Positions 42,363 to 54,603 of a DNA stretch of 64,000 nt are shown piece after piece (position 1 is the stretch's first letter; every line of letters starts with the position of its first letter). The translations under genes and the position numbers were made by a program. The notes under the pieces are model-generated. The model saw only the letters and a program-made list of their open reading frames with translations, was not told the origin of the DNA and did not search any database. Source of the stretch: Mrakia gelida (taxonomy: Eukaryota > Basidiomycota > Tremellomycetes > Cystofilobasidiales > Mrakiaceae); the NCBI GenBank assembly GCA_024345305.1, contig BRON01000014.1:744001-808000 (forward strand), written 5' to 3'.

Positions 42363-45300
42363 TCACTTCTTCTCCTCCCCTCCCTCAGCCTTCTCTTCCA
42401 CCGCCACACCTCCAACAGCCTCGAGCTCACTCTCCTTCGCGCTTTCCACCACCACCTCTCCCTCAGCCTTATCATCCTCCAACTTCGCCAGCGTCTGATC
42501 CGCGTCGTTCATCAACCCCACCAACCCAGGCGACGGCGCTCCTCCATCCCCCATCGAGCTCAACGAAGCTTCCGGAACGACCAGTCCGAGGATCGACGGC
42601 GACGGGTCGGCCTGAGCACTTGCAGCGGCAGCGAGTTTACTCTCCTCCTCCGCGGCGTCGAACTCGACTCCGACGACCTCCTGGTGATCCTGATCCTCGT
42701 TCGACGGCGACGACGAGCTCTTCGAGAGTCGACTGCTTCCGTGGGATACGACCCTCTGATGACGACTTGGAAGAGGTGGAGGGAGCATGGGTCCTTCGGC
42801 TGCGAGGCCTGAGCTGGTTGTGCGAGGAGGGAGGGCTGGTGGGGAGGGTGAGGTTGGGAGGGAGGGGGGGTTGGAAGAGAGGGGAGAGGAAGACGAGTTC
42901 GATCCTCCTGCTGCGAGTCCGAGAGCTTCCTGTTCGTTCCTGAGGGAGATTTTCCTCCGATGGAGATTCTGATGGATAGATCCTGTATGTCCTAGGGACG
43001 ACGAAGCAGGAGCGAAGTCGTTGTTGATGATGGGGACGGGGTGGTATCCTGCTCCGGCGGAGAGTGGGGAGGAGGGTGAGGAAAGGGTTGGCGAGGAGGA
43101 TGATACGAGGGGAGTGATGGGAGTGGAAGCGTTGATGGATCCTGATCTTGATCTTGACTCCTTGGCTTGTTGTTGTTGCTGATGGAGAGCGTTGGAGAGG
43201 GATCCTGAGCGGGATCGCGAACGAGCGACGGAGGAGGAGCCCTCTCCGACGAGGGTGAGATCTGGACCTTTGGTGTAGGGAGATCGGTCCTTTTCGGCGA
43301 AGATGACGGAGGAGTAGATGAGGAGGTCTTCGAAGGAGGTGTCCTGGAAGAAAGAAACGAAGACGGCAAGACGGAGTCAGCGCTACGTCGAAGGGAAAGT
43401 GAGGAGGGGAGGGAGAACGAACTTTCGCCATCTGCATCATCGTGAGGACTCCAACGTCAGTCACGTCATTCTCTCCAAAGATGATCGAGGAGACTGTTCG
43501 AGGGTAGAAGGCAAAAGGAAAGGTCAGCGGGCGCTCGAAGAGGAGAGAAACCCTGCTCGTTCGACGCGACTCACAGATGATTGAGAGATTGCGAGCGTCC
43601 ATCTACAGAAGGGAGACGAGAGTGTCAGCGTTTGTTCTACCGGCTTCGCGATCGTGGAGAGGATAGCTTACCTTGTTATCCGCCAGAACGACCATCGAGA
43701 GGTGCTCGGCGAGAGCTGAAGGTCAAAACACGCCGCGTCGAGTCAGTCTCCATGCTCGCTCGCTCTTCCCAACTCAATCCCATCTCGTTCCGAACTCGGT
43801 CCAAAGAAGTCGAGCACCCACCCTTCAGCGTAGCCACGTGGATCGGCGGCAACCTCTTCAGCTTAGCCCTGAGCACAAGGAAACCGTTGGCGATGTGGTC
43901 GTCTCGTTCCTTGGTGAACGCGACTCGTTCTTGAAGACTCCATCGGAAGAGCGGTTCGGGGAGACGTCGAAGGTAGAGCTTGAGGATGGCGGCGATGGTG
44001 TCTGTGCGAGGGCGGGAAGCAGAGAGTGTCAGGGTCGGATCTGGAGAGACGAGGACGTGAGGGGAATGAGAGGAGCGACGCACAGATCTCTTCGGTTCGA
44101 GCGAATTCGAACTTCTCCTCGTCTGTGGAGGAGGAGGAAAGGGGAAGAAAGAGGGTCAGAGTAGGCCAGGTAGAAAGCTCGTCGGAGCGAGGAGTGGTTG
44201 AGACGAACCGATCTCGATCTTGTGGATAAGCTGAAGATTCAAGACGCGTCGAGACGAAGTCAGTTTCGAAGGAAGGACCGAACGACGAGCAAAATCTCGA
44301 GGATCACTCACGTTCTGAACCGTAGCAAGTCTCGGGCTGATCCTGTATCGGGCAAAAAAGTAAGGGAAGAGGAAGAGCGAGTGAGTCGAGACGCATTCGC
44401 GACAACGAACGAGGAAGAGGTGTGTTGGAGAACGAACCTGTACAACCCCTCAGCGTCCAACCCTCGTTTCTCGATCGCCTTGATACACTTCTCCACCAAG
44501 ATCGGCACAGTATGCACGTCTCCACTGATCCCTCTCGCGAAAGCGTAGTCCTGAAGCGAGACTCCGAAGACTGAGTGCGAACAAACGAGAACGAGAACGA
44601 AGGTCAGCTCGCGTCCTCTCTCCTCCCCTTCCAACCCCTCCCAACCCCAAACCCCCCACCTCGTACTCACTCAAATCCTTACACGGCCCGACATAGAAGT
44701 TGTTGTACGGCACGGGCTTGAGCGGTCTCTCCCTTGACCCTCCACCGAGAGCGAGCAGACTGGCGTTGACGTCCCTTCCGAGATCGATCTTCTCGACGGC
44801 TTCCTCGGAGCGTTTCCCCATCTGGAAGGCGAACATGGAGGTGGCTTGGAGACCGATGGAGAATTTTGCGAGGGCTGATTGGAGGGTGAGGACCTGGGGT
44901 GGCGATGATGAGTGGGTGGATGGGGGGAAGGAGTGGGGAGGGAGGGGTGAGTGAGTGAGGAAGAGGACGCGACGAGGAGAACGGAAGGGAAAAGAGAGGT
45001 GAGATGTCGACGAACGAGTTCTTGTACGAAATCTTGAGCTGACTGATGATTAGAAGGGAAGAAAAGAAGAGAAGACGGAGATCAGCGTCGAGAGAGAGAG
45101 AGAGGGAGAAACGAAACCTCGACGCGTCGAACCAAAACTCAAGCGCGCGACGAAAGCAAGAAGAAGAAGGGTAAACGTACGTTCGATCCCCCTTGCGACA
45201 CCCTCTCCACATTGATCCTCAAACTCTCAAGATGGAACACTCCCAGTCGGTATTTGGCGTCTGCGAACACGACCCTCGAAGCGAAGTCAGTTCTCCCTCT

Positions 45301-47000
45301 CCCCTTTCCCTCCTCTCCTCTCCCCAGCTCGCCTCCCAAAACGTGTTCCACTCACCAGCCTCCTCCGCCTCCCTCTTCGCCTTAACCCCTCTCATCGTCC
45401 CCTGTTCAGCCCTCTCCCTCTCCTTCTCCCTCTCGGCCCTCTCCCTCTCCCTCTCGCGCTGCTCCCTCTGCTGCTCCCTCTCCCTCTCCTCCCCACCCCC
45501 ACCTCTCGGCTCATCCATCGACCCTCTCGCCCCACCACCCCCACCACGCTCCTTGTCTTTATCCTTATCCCTGTCCCCCCTCAGGTTCGAAATGAACTGA
45601 TTCAACCCTTTCTTGGTCTGTTCGATCCCTCGAGCGATGTCCTCGCGTCGTTGGTCGGCGAGGGATTGGGTGGTTGGGGAGGTGGCGGAGGTGGAGGGTG
45701 AGGAGGAGGTGGAGGAGAGAGAGGGGATGGGAGCTGCTGGACGGATGGGTTGGTTGGTCGGGTTGAAGGAGGAGGGGTTGGTGGTGTCCTGAAGGGGAGG
45801 AGCTGAGTGTGAGCTTCGACTGGCGAGCTCGGAGACAGGATGGGATGGGAAGGGATGGAGAGAGAGAGGTGAATGGGACGCACGACGTATTCCGAAGTCT
45901 TCCTAACGTAGGTCTTCTGAAGTCGAGTGAGGATGGCTGCTTGTCTAATCGTTCGAACGAAAGAGGTCGCGGTCAGCTCGACTCGACTCGGTCAACATCT
46001 TCCTCGCCTCCGCCTCCCTCCCCTCCCTGGCAGAAGCCGGACTCACTCATTATACTTATCATGCGAGTTCTTGATATCCTCTGCTATCCGATTCGCTATC
46101 CTCGTTTGGGTGGCCTGCGAAAGGACGTCGTGCTCGAACGTGTCAGCTCTTCTTGTCTTCTCTTCGAGCTCAACTCAACAAGAGAACGACGAGCTCACCT
46201 TCAAAGCAGCCAACGGCTTGATGACCTCCTCCCTCAGATTCGAAGCGAACGCTCGTCGAGCTTCAACCTCTTTGTTAACCCCAATACAAACGCGAACCAA
46301 AGAGTCAGCGAACGAGGCGATGCGAGCTGAACGAAACATTCGCACGAAGCTCAACGTGTACTCACCCTGTTCCGTATTCTCCCTGACCTGCCTCCAAGCG
46401 GTTCGAACGGAGGGTAACGAGTGTTTGCTGTTGTTGAAGCTGCATTCCGTCGTTTCGTTGTTTCGTTGCAAACAGGGTCAAAGAGAAACGGATGAGCTCG
46501 GCGAGAACAACGAACAAGGTTGACGAGCTGAACAAGGACGAGTCCAACTCACCCTAGCGAATCCGTGCCCCTATCGAGAGCTTGAGTTCGTTGAGTCAAT
46601 AACGAAAGGGAGTCGGCGCTGCAATGAGTCAACAAAAGGGGTTAAGGTGAGTATGGATCGGTCAAGGGCAGGAGGGGAAAGGACAGAGAGAGTAGGTACG
46701 AACAACTGTTCCTCCAACCGAACCCTTTCCCAACGAAACAACTCGCATCCGTCAGCCTGTCTGCTACAAACCATACAAGAAGGGAATACCCGCTCACCTC
46801 TCATTAAAGAACCACAGATAATCCGTCCCTATCTCTTGGAGGTGGTGGTCGAACAGTTCCAAGGGGGCGTTCCCTCCTCCTCCCGTCGAGCTTCCTCCTC
46901 CTGGTGTTGAAGCTCGAGATAAGGGTTGGTGGGCTTGGGGTTGAGAGGAAGAGGGGTTGGGGTTGGGAGTGAGGGAGAGGTTGATGGGTGCGAAACTCAT
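42363..47000 (-). CDS. F-BAR and RhoGAP protein (Rgd1-like)
   Basis: Many short minus-strand exons, about 850 residues. Start MSFAPINLSLTPNPN. The F-BAR-like helices read LELFDHHLQEIGTDYLWFFN, then SVRTAWRQVRENTEQ, RRAFASNLREEVIKPLAALK and ATQTRIANRIAEDIKNSHDK. A Glu/Arg-rich linker (EREREQQREQRERERERAE) follows, then SALAKFSIGLQATSMFAFQM. The RhoGAP domain holds VFGVSLQDYA, VPILVEKCIKAIEKRGLDAE then GLYRISPRLATVQN (the Arg of GLYR is the expected arginine finger), AILKLYLRRLPEPLFRWSLQ, LPPIHVATLKALAEHLSMV and MDARNLSIIFGENDV. This order matches Rgd1, which bends membrane and stimulates GTP hydrolysis by Rho3/Rho4 at sites of polar growth. The Ser/Pro-rich C-terminus ends EKAEGGEEKK. Exon borders in the linker are approximate. 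Confidence 0.8.
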
Positions 47001-47350
47001 CGCGACGAAGCGAGAAAGGGAGGGGGAGGGGGTTGAGGGAAGGAAGCGAGAGGAGGAGGAGGAAGGAAGGAGATTGAGTTGGGACGGGGGAGGCGGCCGG
47101 GGAGGGGAGGGCGGATGCAGATTTTATATCTACATCTTCGTTGACTCGAGTAGTAGATACGTCTGATACAGCCTGAGGAAAAGCTCTGAGGAGGGCCGGC
47201 CAAAACAAAGTAGAAGAGCTTTCGTCGACGAACGAAAGCTCTACAAAACGAAGGACGCGTCCGTTTCTCGTCTCTTCTTTCCCTCTCCTCTTTTCAAACC
47301 CAAGTCCAAACACATCCTCATCATCGACCCAAACAAACCCGAACCCAAAT
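47001..47350. other. Promoter of the F-BAR/RhoGAP gene
   Basis: About 350 bp between the ATG of the F-BAR/RhoGAP gene and the stop of the phosphatase gene. It is G-rich on the plus strand at 47010-47120 and has one GGACGCGTCC site near 47253. No gene is seen. Confidence 0.5.
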
Positions 47351-49102
47351 CTAAAGCTGCCTAGCAATCCCTCCCTCAGCGTAGTACTCCTCGATCTCCC
47401 AGCCCATGGTCCAGTACTTGACCTGACACTTGAGTCCCCCTTCCTTCTTGATCCTCTGTTCGAGCTCGAACCCTTTTCGGACGAGGGCGAGGTCGGTTCT
47501 GGGTGAGTGGGAGCGGTAGCGAGCACGAAGGGGGAGGGAGGGGGGGAGAGGGAGAGGGGAGGTGAGGGAGAGGCGAGTGTGAGCGGGAGTTGGGCGAAGT
47601 GGGGGAGACGAGGGAGAGTGAGGCGAAGAACGGAGGGGCGAGGGTGAGGTGAGCGAGAAAGGGTCAGTGAACGAAATGAAACGAAACGAGAGATATGAAG
47701 AAGAAAGGAAAGGGATTAGACTCACGACCTCAGCCTCAACAAAGGACAGAAATCGTTCCCTCCATCTCCAACGTAGATGACTCGAGCGTAGTCGTCTCCG
47801 GCGAGTTTCTTCTCGGCCAGGAAGGCTTCGAGTTCCTCTCCTGTGGGGTGTGCGAACAAAAAAGAGGAAGGGGGAAAGACGACGCGTCGAGGAAGAATGA
47901 GGAGGGGGGGAGGGTCAGCTCTTCGTTCGTACTTCGTCTTGTTCCCGCTCAAGCCCAACGTAGATCCGCTTCTTCGGTTGAGAGGAAGGAGGGGGGGGGG
48001 GGGGTAAGAGGTAGAGAAGTGGGTCTGAACGAACCCTTGCACATATTAGCCGAACATCCAACCTTGCATCCATGCTGCTTGGGCGCGTCAGGAGCGATTC
48101 GTCGAGTGATGATCAACTTTCCATCCTCGTTCCAGTGGGAGTTGTTGGTCGTGATGCGGGTGAAGAGGTCCGTGAGGTTGTGGTGCTGCAGCGAACGAGG
48201 GGCGGGAGGTGTGAGCTTGAGCTCGAAACGAACAGAAAACGCGAGCGCGAGCTCGCAGTGAACGAAGGAAGGAGGGAGGTCTGAGGCCAAAAGATGGAGT
48301 GGGTAGGAGAAGGTGCAATGAGATAAAGCGTGCTGACCTTAAGAATAACATCAATGAAGACCTGGTTGGAGTTTGAGAGACAGAAGAGGGTTGTTTGAGG
48401 GTAGGAAGCGGCTTTGAGAGCGAGGACGGCTCGCTTCATTGCTGGGTGCTGCAACAAACGAACGATATCAACGAACGAACCAAAAATGTCAGCCTTCTGA
48501 GCTCTGAAAAGGTGCAAGAGAGGTAGTAACTCCTCCTCGAAGAGTCGGGCGGCGAGAGCAGGCCGAGATAAGAGCAGAGAGGAGGGGGGAAGCGAACGTT
48601 GCTCTTTCCCTCCCTCTCTCCGCTCGTTCCCCTCTTTGGCAGCTTGAAGAGTTGAGCGAAACTCACGACAGGCAAACTCCTAAGAGCATCCTCGATCTCC
48701 TGCCTTGAGCTTCCAACGGTAGCTTGCAGCTTGGCGACGCAGTGAGCTCTGAACCAAACCAAACCAAACCAAGAAACGAAACGAGATCAGCTCTCTCGTT
48801 CTCGTTCGCTTCCTTCTTCTCTCCGACCTCGGACTGACACGATATCCGTGTACTGCATCTTTCCCTCCTCGTTAAGAGTCTGAAGTTCTCTTCTCAGAGG
48901 AGTCGAAAGAACCTCAAGGATCCATCGGTCCGTGTCCTGGTCGACGAACGACCTGAAACGAAGCGAAGGAAGGGAAGTGTGAGCTTGTGGTCGGGGGAGG
49001 GAGGGAGCGAGAGCTCGTTCTCGTTCGCGATGGAGGAGTTCAGAGAGGGACTCACCAATCGAAATCGTAGACTACGAGCTGCTTGGGGATGGGGGTGGTC
49101 AT
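47351..49102 (-). CDS. PHOSPHO1/2-type HAD phosphatase
   Basis: Several exons; start MTTPIPKQLVVYDFDW, then SFVDQDTDRWILEVLSTPLR. D-F-D of VYDFDWSFVDQDTDRW is HAD motif I, with the SFVDQDTDRW extension typical of PHOSPHO phosphatases. Next come HCVAKLQATVGSSRQEIEDA, HPAMKRAVLALKAASYP, LFCLSNSNQVFIDVILK (motif II Ser/Asn), HHNLTDLFTRITTNNSHWNE, PKQHGCKVGCSANMCKG and RVIYVGDGGNDFCPLLRL (motif IV GDGGND). The C-terminus reads QVKYWTMGWEIEEYYAEGG. The family hydrolyses small phosphomonoesters such as phosphocholine, phosphoethanolamine or pyridoxal phosphate; which applies here is not shown. The intron around 47960-48040 carries a 14-nt homopolymer (C in sense). It is divergent from the MTA phosphorylase gene 160 bp away. 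Confidence 0.85.
47991..48004. repeat. Run of 14 G (C in the sense of the host gene) in an intron
   Basis: An uninterrupted homopolymer inside an intron of the minus-strand phosphatase gene. It reads as C in the transcript. Confidence 0.9.
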
Positions 49103-49261
49103 CTTTGGAGTTGGAAAAGTGAGAGGGTGAGGGTTGCAGGAAAGGGATGAGCTCGACTTTTTCCTTCACGACGAGGAGACGATTTTGACTTTTCGCCTTT
49201 CAGGCCGAACGCCTCTTGGTTTCACTCCCAACCACTTCCTCTTCTTCTTTTTCTCGAAAGC

Positions 49262-51348
49262 ATGTCTTCTACTACTCACGCCCCTGGTACGTAAGAGTTC
49301 GAGATTCTGGGCGAAAGAGACGAGGGTTGAGAAGGAGGGAGGAGAAGAGATCAGAGCGACGGGCTGATTGAGCTGACCTCTTTCGCTTCCTTCCTTTCGT
49401 TTCTGCTTCGTTCGGATCAGTTCTCGTTGGAGTCATTGGAGGATCAGGTCTTTACAAGCTCGATAACTTGACCTTCGTGTGAGTACAACGTTCCTACTCT
49501 CTGAGTGCTGGCGAAGGAAGAGCTCGTCGAAGTCGTGCTCGCCTTCGCTTCGGATGACCCCGTCCGCAGAGATGGTGGGAGGACGCTCCCTGCTAGAGCT
49601 GGACAGCTACGAGAAGAGATGTCGGAGGTGGTGTGGAAGGATATCTCTGGGATGATGGGAGCTTCGCGAGGCAGGCAGAGCTGGACGAGTGTATGCAAGG
49701 GGAGGAGCGAGCTTCTGAACGAGAACGTGGGAGGGGGTGGGCTGAATCAGCTGCCAGAGTCGTCGAACAGCTTCCTCGATAGATAATGAGCTCTCGAAGG
49801 ATCTCTGTGCTCTGAATGCATCGTATCTAGTAGCTGACTAGATTTCTCTTCTTACTTTTCAGCCGAGAGATCGTCGTCGAGACCGTTCGTTCCCCCCTTC
49901 CTGCTCTCTCCCCTCCCTTCCTCTCCCTCGAGCTGCCTCGCTCTTCCATCTCCTCTCACTAACCTCTCACCCTTCTCTCCATCTTCGTTCTCATCAGCCC
50001 TGGGGATTCCCCTCCTCCCCTCTCGTCATCTTCACCCTCCCTCCTCTCGCTTCCTCGCCCAACACCCCCGGCCCCGAAGTCGCCTTCATCTCTCGACACG
50101 GAGTCGACCACTCCATCCCTCCTTCAGAGGTCAACGGTCGAGCCAACATCGCCGCCCTCAAGAGCATCGGAGTTGAGGCTATCGTCGCTTTCAGTGCCGT
50201 TGGAAGTTTGAGGGAGGAGATCGCACCTGGTGAGTCGGACGAAAGAGGGAAGGGAGGGGGATGTTGAGCTCCGTTCGAGGTCGACGTCGAGGTTGAGGTT
50301 CGCTCGAGAGCTTCTTCGGGGTTGTGCGTACTGACTCTCGACTCTCTCTATCACTCTAGGGGACTTCATCATCCCCTCGCAGATCATCGACCGAACCAAG
50401 GGGATCCGACCCTCGACTTTCTTCTCGGGACTCAACGTCGTCGTTCACGTACGTTTCGTTCTCTCCCTCCCTCCTCTCCCTACACCTCAACTCCAAGCTC
50501 CTCTCCCCTTTTCTTTCCGCCACCTCAGTCACCCACTGACGCCTCCCACCCTCCTTTCTGTCGTCCTTCCTTCCCTCCTTCAGGCCATGTTCGGAGATCC
50601 CTTCGACCTCCAGCTCACCGCGCACATCACCCCCCTCGTCAAGGCCGCTCTCGGAGACGTCAAGGTCCACGACGATAAGACCGTTGTCGTCATGGAGGGT
50701 CCTCAGTTCTCTGTAAGTCGTCCCCATCTTCACTCCCTACCTCTCCCTTCTTTTTCTCTTCGAGACCGATAACTCGAATCGGATTGAGTCGCGTCGCGTC
50801 CTGTTCTGACTCCCACCCTTCCCTTCCCACCACCCCACCTCCCAGACCCGAGCCGAATCCAAGATGTACCGACAGTGGGGCGGAGATATCATCAACATGT
50901 CCACCATCCCCGAAGCCAAGCTCGCTCGAGAGGCTGAGATCTCCTACGCTCTTATCTGCACCTCGACCGACTACGATGCTTGGAGGGAGGGAGAACAGCC
51001 TGTTACTGTTGAGGAGGTGAGCCCGCCCGTCCATCTTTCCCTTTTTTTTCTCTTTCTCCTCGCTCGCTCAAACTGAATCTCTCCTCCCACCCCTCAACCT
51101 CACCCTCCCTCCCCTCCTCTCGCGCTCGCTTCGCTCGCCAGGTCGTCAAAACCCTCCACGGAAACGCTCACTTGTCCAAGAAAGTCGCCGAGTCCATCCT
51201 CCCTTCCGTTCACGCCATTGTTGCTGAGGGGAAGACCCTTACGGAGACTAAAGGGTGCATGAAGTTCAGTTGTGTGACCAGGAAGGAGGGATGGTCGGCG
51301 GAGGCGAGGGAGAAGTTGGGTTTTGTTTTGGGGTACTTCAGGGAGTAG
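49262..51348 (+). CDS. MEU1: 5'-methylthioadenosine phosphorylase
   Basis: Eight exons: 49262-49286, 49421-49478, 49863-49884, 49998-50229, 50360-50448, 50584-50712, 50846-51016, 51142-51348, all in phase. The enzyme splits 5'-methylthioadenosine with phosphate into adenine and methylthioribose-1-phosphate in the methionine salvage pathway. Motifs: [17 protein letters not shown] (phosphate-binding Gly-Ser-Gly), [32 protein letters not shown] with the family's [63 protein letters not shown] and [20 protein letters not shown] (substrate-binding Met), then CTSTDYDAW. At about 310 residues it has normal length and looks intact. The symbol follows the yeast orthologue. The third exon is only 22 nt and the intron before it is long (384 nt). 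Confidence 0.93.
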
Positions 51349-51574
51349 AGCGAGCGGTAGAGCTTAGGTTTGGTATAGAGTTGGGTTTCGGGGATGGATG
51401 GTCCTTTGGATTAGAAGGAACTAGGAGGTGGAGAGCAGCGAGGAAGTCGCGTCGCCGACGCGTCTCTCACTCGCGTTCGAGCTTCCCTCCTTCGAAGCAC
51501 AGCGAACAGGACAAGGACAGCATACATATCAAGCATCATGAACCGACAGCAAACCGAACCCAATTCAACCCTCC

Positions 51575-52457
51575 TCAGCACCAAGAACCAAGACTCCTCC
51601 CCTCGCCCTCTTCCTTCTCATCACCTCCAGCTTCAGCTCCTCCCGCTCCTCCCTCGTCGCCACTCATCTTCCTCTTCTTCTTCCCATTCCCATCCTCTTC
51701 AGCACCCTCGACCTCAACCTCAGCCTCGACAGACCTCTTAACTCCCTTATCGACCTCGAGACCCGACGAGGCAGCAGCAGCGAGCTCTCCCTCGGCGAGA
51801 GTGGATGATCCTCCTTCGACAACGTCGTTCGCCTTCTTCCCGAGTGCTTCGGAGGTACTCTTGAGGTCGGCTGAGGAGTGGGGATCTGGTTGTATTGGGG
51901 AGAGGAGAGGTCAGAGTAGGAGAAGGAGGGGGAAGGAAGGAGGGAGGTCAGTGACGAGCGGCGAGCGAGTGGAGCGAGATAGCATCGAGAGACGAAGAAC
52001 GAAGGACGAAGGAATACTGACCTTCTTCTTCCTCCTCAGACTGATCTCCCTCCTCGTCGTTGGTTCTGATGAAAGGCATCCCTCGAGCGTCGGACGAACC
52101 GAGGAGGGAGTGGGAGAGGGATCCGATTTGGTAGGAGGGAGGAGCTCGAGGAGGGATGTTCGTTGATCCACCGTCGTCGTTCTTTGAGGCGGAGGTGGAA
52201 GGAAGGTTCTCCTCCTCCCCATCCTCATCCTCATCCTCGTTCCCAGAGCTGGCAGAGGCAGACTCAGATGGAACGAGGTCCTCGTCTCGAACGAGAGCGA
52301 GGCGACCGGAGGAAAGGAGTGGAGCGGTGAGGGAGAAGCCGAGGGGAGGGATGGGTCTGTTGGGAGGAGCCATGGATTTTTGAGTAGGCTTGATGATGTT
52401 GGCCGGGGATGAGGGGTTGGGAGGGGGGTTGAGGGTGAGGGAGGGAGGGGAAGGCAT
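51575..52457 (-). CDS. Acidic, probably disordered protein of unknown function
   Basis: Two exons on the minus strand separated by an intron at about 51890-52020. The N-terminal part is Pro/Ser-rich (MPSPPSLTLNPPPNP), with IPPLGFSLTAPLLSSGRLAL as the most conserved-looking block, then an acidic run (GNEDEDEDGEEENLP), SYQIGSLSHSLLGSSDARGM and PFIRTNDEEGDQSEEEEE. The second exon is Glu/Gly/Lys-rich with a basic cluster. An internal ATG at 52371 (MAPPNRPIPP) is a possible start. Not recognised. It converges with the MTA phosphorylase gene, 230 bp apart. Confidence 0.5.
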
Positions 52458-53172
52458 GGTGGGAAGGGAGGAAGATGATGATGGTTTGGCGCGAGAAGAG
52501 CGTGAGGTCACTCGCTTGGTTTTCGCGCTTTCGTTTTCGTGTGCTCGCCAACATTTTTAGAATTGTAGCGAGGTGCTCCCTCTGAGATTGATAGCATTCT
52601 CTGCGTCTTCTCCGCGAGATGAAGACACCAGTCCTAATGGGAATCTCCGGAAGGGAAAGCTCGCTTGAACTTCGACGCGTCGCTCTTTCTGGCTCCTTCC
52701 CTTGCCGTTCGGGTCCAGCGAAGGAGATAGTCTCAAGATCTTCCAGGGGATGTCGGAGTCTGACCTTCGTATGCAGATCAGCACGTTCTTGACAGGTGGG
52801 GAAGCGAAAGAAAGATTCGACGCGTCGTGTTTCTTCCTGGCAAGTCGCGTCGACTCCGCTTCGCGTCTCCTTCTTCCCTGCCAAAGTAGGGATGTGCTCG
52901 TTCAAGCTGTTCGACGGACGTGTCAACTCCTTTCTTGATCAAAGCCTCGAGACGAGACGATGAGCGGAGGACGAAGGAGGAATGTCGACCGGCGTCGCTT
53001 CTGTGCCTCTCGCGTCAAGATTTGCTCGCCTTCAGATTAGCTTGAAGCGCGAGGATGTTCTCGAGCGAAGCGACACCTACAATGAAACCGTATATATATT
53101 ATTGCGAACGAGGCGAGGAAAGGAATAGTGGGAGAGACTCGACGACGACGACGCATGCAAAACCGATCAAAT
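52458..53172. other. Intergenic stretch upstream of the acidic-protein gene
   Basis: About 715 bp. GACGCGTC sites occur near 52673 and 52817. An AT-rich TATATATATTATT lies near 53090, beyond the stop of the SDR gene. An open frame at 52702-52938 (plus) has no recognisable motif. Confidence 0.5.
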
Positions 53173-54603
53173 CTACCAAGGGATCTCAGCTCCCGTCTCC
53201 CCGAAGAACTTCCCGTTGTCTTTGGGCCCCCAAGAGTTGATGTGGTCGGCACTGTAGAAGGGAAATAAGAACGAAGGTCAGCTCAAGATCTCGAAAAGGG
53301 AAAGGAAGAGCTCGAGGAGACGACGCGAGGTGAACTGACGCGAGTTTCCCAGCGGCCTCGGGCGTGATAGCGACGACTCCGCCGAGGTTATCTCCAGGCT
53401 TGACAGAGGATAAGCTAGTAGCGACAACTCCCTGCGGAGGAGAAGAGAAGGAAGAAGCACGGAAGGTCAGGACGAGTCTTTCTCGGCCTCTCGTCGAAAC
53501 CAAAGGAGGACGCGACGACTCACGGGGTGGTAGCAGACGACGGTGAAGTCCTCGGCCTTCAACTCTCCAGCGAGTCGCTTGAAGAAGTGGTTGGCCGCGG
53601 CTTTGGACATTCCATCTGTGAGCGAGGAAGAACGCGAAGAAGAAGGGTCAGCGAAGAAGAAAGAGAGTCGAGCCCGACGATGAACTGACAGGATGCGAAA
53701 GCTCCGGGAACACCAGCGTCACTGCAAGAAGAAAAATAATTCGAAAGGGTCAGGAACGTGCTGAAGAAGCGAGCAAAGAGGAGAAGTCGACTCACAAGGC
53801 GTTAGCAGTCGAACCCAAAGCCGACGACGTGTAGACGATCTTCTTTCCAGCTCCGAGCCTCAAGAGAGGAAGGAAGACCTGAGAGACTTAGATAGCTCCT
53901 CAGGTGTTGGAATGGAAGTTCTTGAGAGCGTCGGTGGGGTCCCTGGAGAGCGAAATGGGAAAAGAGAAGTTCAGGACGCGGTCTTCGTGTGGGTCGAGCT
54001 CGGCGAAAAGGTTGGAGAAAGAAATGCTCACATCTTCGAGGCAGGGACCAGTGCGTTGGTCGAGACTCCAGCGTTGGCGAATAGAACGTCGACTCCGTGA
54101 TCTCGAACGGCAGGGAGTCCAGCGATCTCGTTGAACGAGGCCTGTTCGTCGAACAAAGACCAAACTCGAGCTGATCAGCTCTCGCTCTTCGTCTCTCGTA
54201 CTTCTTCCCTTGTCTCGACCGACCACGAACAAAAAAAAGAAAAGGAAGAGTCACCTTAACGCTCTCCAAGTCCCCAACATCCATCTTGACCACGCTCACT
54301 CTCCCCTCGGTGCTCTTAACGAGCGCTTGGAGCTCGAGAGCTGTAGCTGGGTTTCGAGCGGCGGCGATGATGTGAGCTTTGGGATCCTTGAGGAGGTTCT
54401 GGATGGTGAGGAATCCGATTCCATTGGGTCGGTTGGCTCCCTGGAAGAAGAGGATGAGAGAAGGAGAGCGAAAAGAAGGACGGGAGGGGGAGAGAAGGAG
54501 GAATCGAGCATGATGAGCGACGTCGTCCCTCCGAACCCTCCCTCCGACGAAAGATCGCAGACGAGACGAGACGAACAGTGACGAGGTAGACGGTGTTGGA
54601 CAT
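53173..54603 (-). pseudogene. Short-chain dehydrogenase/reductase with two in-frame stops
   Basis: Start MSNTVYLVT (54603-54577), then exon 54440-54255 (GANRPNGIGFLTIQNLLKDP, VSVVKMDVGDLESVK), 54141-54032 (VDVLFANAGVSTNALVPASK) and an exon from 53942 reading MDPTDALKNFHSNT. TGxxxGIG, the D-V-x-D-L dinucleotide site and NAGV are intact. At 53900-53902 the next codon is TGA and at 53888-53890 another is TAA, in the helix where SDRs carry N-T-x-G. The frame then continues VSQVFLPLLRLGAGKKIVYT, SSALGS, YGMSKAAANHFFKRLAGELK (catalytic Y-x-x-x-K) and ends GETGAEIPW. Splicing around both stops without loss of frame is not evident. With everything else conserved, this is a young pseudogene, a damaged allele or a sequence error. 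Confidence 0.7.
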
